From Hyposmocoma kahamanoa (lineage: Eukaryota; Arthropoda; Insecta; Lepidoptera; Cosmopterigidae), in assembly GCF_003589595.1 (NCBI RefSeq), contig NW_020654422.1, positions 20,440,969 through 20,504,968 on the forward strand: a stretch of DNA of 64,000 bases, read 5' to 3'. Below, in pieces: positions 56,650 to 64,000 of the stretch. The translations under genes and the position numbers were made by a program. How positions within the stretch are numbered: the first letter of the stretch is position 1; each line of letters opens with the position of its first letter. A model generated the notes under the pieces. It had not been told where the DNA came from, searched no databases, and saw only the letters and a list, made by a program, of their open reading frames with translations.

Positions 56650-58230
56650 GTCCCTATTAAGATTTTGTGTGGTCAAATATTGTTCTATTACGTTCTTCGA
56701 TGAAATAAAAGAAATTAAAAGACGTAACAATACGTTGTTCTAAATCACTTAGAAATGTTTAAGGCGGCATAGTACTTAGCTCGCGCGAATGTGTTAAAAT
56801 ACTCTATTACTATAAGTACATAAGGAGTACTTTTGTATGGCGAAAAATAATTCGTAAAGAGCAAATAGCAACGAAACGTCGTGTAATTTCCCAAATAATT
56901 TGTTTTTCTCCTTTCAGGCGAAAATTGAAAAGTAATGGGTAGGCGTTTGATAACGTTAATTTGAGCGTTCCAAAGTAGGCCTCGATTCTTGACTCGTGCG
57001 TTGATTAAATTAGGATTCCATTTCTTGTATGAAAATCAAAGTGTTTGAATTATCGAGCAGTCTTGGTAAAGTTGATGAAATGAATATTTTAGCTGTATTT
57101 CGAATTTAAAAGAAAAATATTTTAGTAGTAAATTACAGTGACGTAAGGTCTGTATTTGTGCGGTCGGTATACCGCAGAAGAAACAATAGCGAATTCACAT
57201 ACATATTGTTGACCTAATTTTTTGGCATCTGTATATGAAAAATATAGAGTTCAAATTCCTGAATAACTTCAGTTTTGCGTTTACTATTCTGAGAAGTCTG
57301 AAATATTCTAGTTTGAACTTATGTTTTACATAATTGAATAAAATACATTTGGTGTATTATTATATCAAAATAACAGTACAGGAACCTTAATCAAAGTTAA
57401 TAGAACCTGACAGGTGCCGTAGGTTTGTGTTGGTTGGACGAAAGATAGACGAAAACATTTTTATAAGGTATGGTCAAAACGCATGAAGTCAAGCCTTAAC
57501 AAAAGAAGAATGAGACAATGCAATTATTTTTTTGTGAATCATGCCATCTATCCCTGAAATCGGGAACTTTTTTGTCACTTTTTTTATCTAATTTTTTTTA
57601 TAAAGTAGTTAGTATTAGAGATTACTCTTACTGTAAATCGGTCGAATCGGTAAAGATATTACGTAAACTGACTTAATGTGAACGGACCTATTTATATATA
57701 GCTATTGAAACTCTTGGTGGTCAGATGGCACGTAGTGTCATGATATAAAAAAAAAATAGTTAGCCATTGGAGTTTCGTTTAAATATGATTTTATTTATAA
57801 TTTTATTTCCACGCTTCGACTTAGTATAATTTGAAATGCATAATGAATTTATTTTATTCAAATTCGTAATTATAATATTTAAAGGCGCCAAAACAAGTAC
57901 ATTTAAATTTGGAATATCAATTGAATACTCAATCAATTAAAAAAAGTATATCAAATGCGAGAACCGAACCTTCTCCTTCTACCTACAACGGCTTGCGTGT
58001 AGGTTGGTATTACATTTAAAAGTGTTTTCTTTAAATAACAGATTTCAGAATCTTATCTCAGTAAGATCGCTTTTTATTTAGAGTCTTTTGTTGGCTCTTT
58101 ATTTTGTTATGTGTGTAATTTATATTTATAATGTGAGACATAAAATTTTGTATAACATATTTTTCTTTTTATATTAAAATTGTAGTTGTCTTTATTCTTT
58201 TGTATTTTTTTTCTATGATTTCAGTATTTT
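56650..58230. other. No gene recognised
   Basis: About 1.6 kb of AT-rich DNA without a supported ORF or recognised repeat. Confidence 0.4.
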
Positions 58231-58241
58231 TATGTGACGAC

Positions 58242-58619
58242 CTTAGAATAATAACGCATAGAATGATAGTTTCATATTAAACGAACTGTCACAAGTGAGG
58301 CAAAAATCAAATTCATGTAGGCTAGTTTTAGTAGTAGGTTAATTTTCGGTTTTAGTGAATATTTATATAAAAATACAAGTTGAAATGCGTTACTTCCTTG
58401 TGGAATGTGATGTTAGTATCTATTTTATGTTTGTCTGACGTATTTTTACACTCATTTACCGCACATTTCGTCATTTTTAGCTAAAATTCTTGAGCTGTTC
58501 GCGGTACAAGTTGACCTTGAGCACTGAAGGCCCGTCCGCTCGTGTAGGCCCATTGGGCGCGCTTCAATTTGCCTCACTTAGCGTGTGCGGACTAGGTTTC
58601 TATGCGTTATTATTCTAAG
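58242..58619. mobile_element. hAT-like MITE with 8 bp duplications next to a SINE head
   Basis: 378 bp with a 22 bp perfect terminal inverted repeat beginning CTTAGAATAATAACGCATAG. A second inverted block (AAGTGAGGCAAA) lies further in. Flanked by GTGACGAC at 58234-58241 and 58620-58627. The right-hand duplication forms the start of a family D SINE, so the element inserted into or beside that SINE. Confidence 0.9.
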
Positions 58620-58621
58620 GT

Positions 58622-58800
58622 GACGACATTGATAGCCGAACGGTTTGCACTGCGGGCGCTGGATGAGGAGATCTCGGGTTTGATAGCCGAAATTTTATAA
58701 ATTGTTTCTGGTTTGGGTGTTCTGGGTGTAGATTCCGTTGCTCTGGTACTGGGATTCCACTTTAAAATCAGGTAATATTTGTGGTTGTTAGGCACATCAT
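58622..58800 (+). repeat. tRNA-derived SINE, family D
   Basis: 'gatagccgaacggtttgcactgcgggcgctgg', 'tctcgggtttgatagcc' (degenerate B box), 'tttgggtgttctgggtgtagattccgttgctctgg'. Partner of the copy at 54205. Confidence 0.7.
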
Positions 58801-59097
58801 TATGATTATTTCTCGTAAGCATTTTTTAACTAGCGACAAGAAAGTAATGAGACCTCAAAACAAATTTAATACGAATCCTTTGTAAATCATTCACTCGATC
58901 GTTAATTCGATTGCATATGACAAGAATGCCAACCTTAATTTCACACCGCTATTGTTCGACACAATACGAGTTATTCCAAAATTGGGCCGCGATTATATGA
59001 GAAGTATAAACCGTCGTCTTTAACGAGGAAGTTAGGCGGTTTTTCGGTATACATATACTCCATCGTGAAACAAGCTATACAAATTGTCTTTTTATTA

Positions 59098-59215
59098 TTA
59101 TGTAGTAGCAGTAGGGCTTCTTGTGAAAGAAAAAAAAAATTTGTCAGTCGTGTTCCGGTTTTAAATGGTACGGTTACTGGTGAAATCACAGGTACAGTCA
59201 TATATGTACATAAGA
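59098..59215 (+). repeat. Family A retroposon fragment
   Basis: 'tagtagcagtagggcttcttgtgaaag', A-run, 'gtgttccggttttaaatggtacggttactggtgaaatcacagg', then broken. Confidence 0.7.
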
Positions 59216-59269
59216 TACGAGTACCTGACCTCCCAAGCCGACTTTGTCGACATTTTGGTTTTTAGCACA

Positions 59270-59985
59270 AAATGTGGAGAAAATTGTTAAACAAACTTAA
59301 TCTTTAACTTATTAGCCGTGAAATTAAAAACCCGTAAAAAACTTATAATAAAATTTAAAAACAGAAACTAATATAGATAAATTTAAACAAAATTAAAATT
59401 ATTTATTATTAAAAAGCTTCTATTCCGTGCAAGAGTTTTTATTAATTTGATATAGTATACATAAAAATGAACTAAAAGAAAAATATTAAAATTAAAATGA
59501 ATAATTTATAAATGAATAATTTATAAGAATAATTGATAAATAATAATAAAAATTAATATATGATAATATAATGTGAACGTTAAATGAAATTGGATTTATT
59601 ATTAATATTTGATTTGACACACATAATATTATTTAGTGAATGTTTACTTTGAGTTGTTTTTTTTTACATTTTATATTTGTCATGTTTTGTTTTTGAAGAA
59701 TTAATGTTTACTATATTGCGACCAGCATAAGTGTGGATATTGGAAAATTTAAATGTACGTCATATTTACGACACGTTCGCAATAAATGTCTTATCTTAAC
59801 TAATTATTAAAACAATTAAGTTGAATAATGTTAAATATAATTCTAGAATGTTGTGACCTGAACTAGTTTTTAGGTTGTAATTTATTATTATACTAACACA
59901 ATTAATATGACATACTTAATACATATTTAATATGATCTTTCGACGATTGCGAAAATGTACATTTTTAATTCATTTAAATTCTCAT
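59270..59985. other. Very AT-rich low-complexity DNA
   Basis: Runs of A/T with the duplicated unit 'aatgaataatttata' at about 59496-59525. No ORF. It might act as a scaffold-attachment-type region but nothing specific supports that. Confidence 0.5.
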
Positions 59986-59989
59986 AAAT

Positions 59990-60117
59990 TATAAGTAACT
60001 TATATTTTTATTTTAGATTTGACATTGCTGCGCCCTTACAGGGTTCATGTTGATCTATACCAATAATTTAAGACTTATGTAACAACGTGAATGCAATAAA
60101 TGTTTTGACTTTGACTA
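59990..60117 (+). mobile_element. 3' tail of a non-LTR element
   Basis: 'gacattgctgcgcccttacagggttcatgttgatct' to 'gtgaatgcaataaatgttttgactttgac' at about 60115 has the LINE 3' UTR form (AATAAA followed by TTTGAC units). Strongly 5'-truncated. Confidence 0.5.
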
Positions 60118-60245
60118 ATTTATTTTGTTTTGACTCCCTGGTCGTTACGTTATGAATGGCATTGTAAGAAAGTTTTTAAGCCAATTTGATCTTTAACGTA
60201 TAGTTCTTACTTAAATACAGAATACAAATTTCAACCAGCTATAGT

Positions 60246-60330
60246 AAAGCCGTCGTGGCCTAGCGGTTTATGAATTGCTTTGCAAGTTAAGGCAAGCATG
60301 GTTCGAGTCACATTATAAATATTTAGCATA
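60246..60330 (+). repeat. tRNA-like SINE head, family D-related
   Basis: 'agccgtcgtggcctagcggtttatgaattg' (A-box-like TGGCCTAGCGG) and GGTTCGAGTC as a B box about 50 nt later. Confidence 0.6.
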
Positions 60331-60561
60331 TGACTATATAATACAGTTTTTTTTGTTTTTAACCTCTGGATAGGTGTAAGAATGTGTAAGTCTTGTTCAT
60401 TTAAAACAATAAGATCTAATTTTAATAATTTCGTTAAGTGCGGCATATTATCAAAACAAGAAAGAAAACTTTGAAAGTATTAAAACTGAATAGATAAATG
60501 GGAATGAAACGCGGAATAATACGTAATTACAGAAGACACGATCGTATGCATACTTTTACCT

Positions 60562-60770
60562 GCCTCCGTGGCCGAACGGATACCATGCCGGACTGCCACG
60601 CAGAGGTCCCAGGTTCGATTCCCGGGACGGGAGAAATATTTGTATGGCCTACATTTATTTCTCTCGTGAGTTTGGGTGTAATTTGTGGTTATCTATATGT
60701 GTGTCCATGGCACCCGCGACACAGGGTTTCCCTAGTGCGGGGCTATGTTGAGTGTGTGCGTTATTTTATT
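60562..60770 (+). repeat. tRNA-derived SINE, family B, full copy
   Basis: 'ctgcctccgtggccgaacggatacca', B box GGTTCGATTCC, 'gggacgggagaaatatttgtatgg' and 'gggtttccctagtgcggggct'. Highly similar to 56425. A 103-residue frame through it is not a gene. Confidence 0.9.
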
Positions 60771-60774
60771 TTTT

Positions 60775-61185
60775 TATTGATACTGCAGAGTGATTTCGTG
60801 ATTTGTTAATCTAGCCATACCCACCCTATGCTTTATTAATAATATCTACCCACCCACCCCCCTTAGGCAATTTCTAGATATATTGTGGATTTGTCAACGT
60901 TAACATTAAAATGCGAAACAATGCTGTTAAAAATATAACGTTAAAACAAAATAGTGCTCGTGAAATCGAACCACGGATATTGTAACTGGCAGTCCATACA
61001 ATAAGCCGCTCGACAAATTTACTTGGATGTTAAGTGACGAAATTTAGTATTGGTTTTAAAAATAAATTTAGTCATCTTCAAACAACACTCCACTGTATTG
61101 CTTACACGATAAAGTTGAAATGGCCTTGATTATTTCTTTGTTCAATACGTAAGATGGCTCTCAAAACCAAAAGGTCGGTTTGGGT
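60775..61185. other. No gene recognised
   Basis: A C-rich run ('acccacccaccccccttagg') lies near 60850. No ORF. Confidence 0.35.
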
Positions 61186-61189
61186 ATGT

Positions 61190-61372
61190 TAGGGGGTCAG
61201 GTATGTCACGTACATGACTGTACATGTTTCAGGGTGTTAGGCGCAGTGGCAGTGCCCCTCAGATCTATCCAATTTACAGAGAATTTTGAGCGGTACTGCA
61301 AGTGTTATGGGCAGGTGTGTCGTTTACTACTAGCTCGTCGCGTCATTTGGCATCATTAAAAAAAATACACGT
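61190..61372 (+). repeat. Family A retroposon, 3' half with A tail
   Basis: 'gtttcagggtgttaggcgcagtggcagtgcccctcagatc', 'aagtgttatgggcaggtgtgtcg', 'cgtcgcgtcatttggcatcatt' and A-run at 61359. Confidence 0.8.
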
Positions 61373-61798
61373 TATATGTAATCATGAATTAATTTGAATA
61401 TTTATCCCAGCTTCATAGACAAAAGAAAAAAATGCTACACCACACACACTGCCCATACTGACCGCAGTTCGCTCGGCGTTTGATTAGTACGGTGTGACCA
61501 CAGCCTTAATTTTGCAATGTCATTGTCCGTAATAATACGAGTTATTCGAAATTATTCGAGTTTATTCAGGTTAACCCATTTCGTTGCTTTTGTTCAATTG
61601 TGGAGCGGTTATCGAATTCAGCAATTTGAGTTGTATGCAAATAGGGTGTACTGTTCCACAGCAATCTAATTTAAATCGATAGAGGAATTTCTCTTTTTGT
61701 TTTTTCCTTTTTTGTATAAAGTTTTCCGGAATAGTTGTTACGTTTTGTTTCATATTGAAATTTAGGAGAAAACTTTTTGTGTGCGTAAAACATCTTAC

Positions 61799-61905
61799 CT
61801 GTATTTTCCTGTAATTAGGTCTGTTTTCTTGCAATACATATGTCATATGTCCATTTTCATTCAACTTACCTGCAAGGAAAAAAAACACAAGTTAGTTTTT
61901 TAAAG
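61799..61905 (-). promoter_or_regulatory. Candidate recursive-splicing ratchet point and 71 nt RS-exon
   Basis: Minus strand: branch-point consensus CTAAC, then an eight-T run, CCTTGCAG and GTAAGT (junction 61870/61869). A second strong donor, ATACAG/GTAAGA, lies at 61799/61798. The 71 nt between them can be read in the frame KLNENGHMTYVLQENRPNYR then KIQ, entering in phase 1 and leaving in phase 0. It could therefore also be a short ordinary coding exon. This is the best-scoring of the three sites. Confidence 0.65.
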
Positions 61906-61944
61906 TTATTTAAACCGGCAAACACATGGTTCACCTGATCAGCT

Positions 61945-62455
61945 GTCAAAGTCAAACAATCTTTATTTCATAGGTAAGCAAATTACACTTGAAATAGTCG
62001 TACTTATTAAACTCTACTGCTCATTCGTAAGGCGGATTCCCCCGAGAAGAACGAGGAAGAAACAATAGGGGTTGCTCTTTGTAAATATACATTTGAATAC
62101 ATTTATCATTACAATATTTAATTGAAACATCTTAGACTAAGAATTATTGTCATCCAAATACGTAATAACCTTTAGTATAATGTTTTTGTTTCACAATAGT
62201 TTTATACCCCGTAAATGGCAAATTTTGAATATCAATCGGCTTCTTATTATAATAGTAGCTTATACATTGCCCCTTAAATGAATCTGAGACTTTATGAAGA
62301 CGACTGTCAAGTACAGCTAGTTTATTTTTATTTCCTCGTTTTAATGTTATATCTCTTACTATTTTTTAATAAAAAAATATTATTTTTCTTAACATAAATA
62401 ACATTTTCAATATACTGTACCGTGAGTGTAAGAATGTTAATCTCTTTAAACTTAG
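61945..62455 (-). pseudogene. Family E non-LTR 3' end
   Basis: The reversed tail starts 'gtcaaagtcaaacaatctttatttcatagg'. Then come 'gtaaggcggattcccccgagaag', 'aataggggttgctctttg', 'ccgtaaatggcaaattttg', 'gccccttaaatgaatctgagac'. Same family and orientation as 24813 and 30236. Confidence 0.75.
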
Positions 62456-62689
62456 CTGAGTGGTAATAGCTGCCTAGGTATTTGTGATACAGTGTATGTT
62501 AGGACAAGATTTTGTTGAATATAGCATTTTAGAAACGTACACACTCATTATAAATGCACACACTCATGGCCCCGTCATAATTACCAGTGACAGAATTCAC
62601 AACAGGTGTTACAAAGTCTGGAACAACATTGCCCCATCTCTTATGTAATAATGAACTTCCTATATTTATATTACTAAACTTGCTATATT

Positions 62690-63115
62690 CCTAATTTTTC
62701 TAAGTGTTCGATCTTTGTTATTATTAATTATAACAAACTTGTGGAGTAATTTCATAAAAAAATAATTGAATATCATGATTGTAAAACATCGAGACTTTCA
62801 ATTAAATTTAAAAATTACAATTATAGCGACATCTATCTAGTCAGCGATGGTAGCTGTAACGGTACGTCTCTGAGTGAAGAAGTAAATTTCTCACAGACGG
62901 CGTTATGGCAAAAAAAGTCGTTAAAAACAAAAATAAAGATCTGTAAGAAGTACATAGAAAGATTAGTAAGGACTGCTGATACGCTCCGTGGCCTAATTGG
63001 CAGAGCATCTAGCACGGATTGCCTGAGGGTACTGGTTCGAATCCAACCAGATCAAATGAATTTCTAAGTCCTTGATCTTTGTTATTTAATTATTATAACA
63101 AACTACGTATGTCCA
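62690..63115 (+). repeat. Family C SINE tail and a full family C SINE
   Basis: 62690-62775 is a tail piece ('tttttctaagtgttcgatctttg...ttgtggagtaatttcataa'). 62810-63115 is a full copy with A box TGGCCTAATTGG (about 62990) and B box GGTTCGAATCC (about 63034). Confidence 0.8.
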
Positions 63116-63390
63116 TGAGTATCTCATACTAAATTTATATATATATGGATAGGCCTTATTATATAGGAGGTTGATATAAGACCCCATGCCTGAGAGATTC
63201 ATTCTCATTCAATGCAATCCCGGAGCGGTCGGCTATCAACGAGCCGAAAATTCATGGCGATTATCACCTATCGGTTAAGCGATAATCTTTTAACACACCG
63301 GCTCTAGTGTTTTGTGTATAATTAACGCCGTTTTATCCAGGTTATAGATTAACCCGTTACTTATAACAGTAATAATCTCAGTACAGAGTA
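63116..63390. other. No gene recognised
   Basis: No supported ORF or repeat family. Confidence 0.35.
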
Positions 63391-63394
63391 CTAA

Positions 63395-64000
63395 AAAAAG
63401 CTAACCTCAAAAGTACGTGGAATTACATGTAAATTACCAAGTTTTATTGAAATCGGTTACCGGTTATCGGTTTTATTAAATTCATCCCCTAGTTCGCCAC
63501 TATACGGGACTTGACACAGGAGTCAAAGTATATTGAGAGAGAAAAACGCCTTCAATTGGAGAATAGCAAAATCAACCGTTATAATATTTGCTCCTTATAA
63601 TAAAATTTAGGCGCTATATATAAAAATGAATCTTCATGCGTGAACAGCCACCCTTAGAGGTGGATGATTTTTTTCAAAATTAAATGGGACCACTATGGAG
63701 GTAACTCCTCCTCTTTCCAACAAAAAAATAATCATCAAAATCGGTTCACAAATACCAAAAACATACAGTCGAATGTAATTGAGGTCGGTTTTATAAAAAA
63801 AATCCGACCTCAATTATATCCAGATGCCAAGTTTTATTGCTATCGGTTACTAGAAAGAGCGCGAAACCGGATTCATCCCCTAGTTTGGCACCCTTAGAAG
63901 TGGAACATTTTCTTCAAATTTAAATGGGACCAATACCGAGGTACCTTCTTTCCAACAACAAAAGAATCATCACAATCGGTTCACAAATTCTAGAGTAATG
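63395..64000 (-). repeat. Cluster of three family F copies
   Basis: Partial copies at about 63395-63510, 63645-63810 and 63815-64000, all in reverse: 'gaaatcggttac', 'attcatcccctag', 'cacccttagaggtgga', 'aaattaaatgggaccactat', 'atcatcaaaatcggttcacaaat'. The last runs off the window edge. Confidence 0.75.

Noticed and set aside
56371..56703. A conserved 103-110 residue protein shared with 60498-60809
   Set aside because: Both frames are family B SINE sequence; the similarity is due to the repeat.

Overview
This is AT-rich eukaryotic sequence, almost certainly from a moth or butterfly (Lepidoptera). It carries no bacterial-style gene, no operon and no complete host protein-coding gene. The lepidopteran call is an inference from recognised repeat families. 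These include a roughly 280 bp retroposon present in about eighteen copies, a repeat starting near 'accgacttcaaaa', SINE bodies ending near 'ggttgtgatgatgatga', and non-LTR 3' ends tailed with TTTGAC units. A 928 bp run of N (21017-21944) is an assembly gap.

The left part (1-23 kb) is mostly unrecognised sequence with scattered retrotransposon debris: an RT remnant at 3560-4432, RT-associated fragments near 9.8 kb and 17 kb, and an inverted repeat at 15.3-15.9 kb encoding the start of a THAP-type zinc finger. The middle (23-31 kb) holds two inverted non-LTR 3' ends and the one substantial ORF. That ORF is a 5'-truncated but intact reverse transcriptase (27898-29259), bounded by a 9 bp direct repeat. 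The right part (33-64 kb) is a dense mosaic of tRNA-derived SINEs, poly(A) retroposons, non-LTR tails and non-autonomous DNA transposons. Four insertions of hAT type have perfect 8 bp target duplications and two of PIF/Harbinger type have TAA duplications. Several elements are nested in one another and give a relative insertion order.

The most interesting signal is on the minus strand. Three sites near 6.12, 22.45 and 61.87 kb each join a polypyrimidine tract and CAG directly to GTAAG(T/A). This is the signature of recursive-splicing ratchet points. Each is followed 39-71 nt downstream by a second donor site, as in recursive-splice exons. No comparable site was found on the plus strand. The simplest reading is that most or all of the window is one very long intron of a minus-strand gene whose coding exons lie outside it, with transposons filling the intron. 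This is an inference that RNA data would settle.

Other notable structures are a perfect 29 bp foldback at 35.64 kb, a pre-miRNA-like hairpin at 38.45 kb, a 126 bp alternating AC/GC/AC tract that may form Z-DNA, and a tiny poly(A) insertion of about 39 bp inside a dead RT gene.
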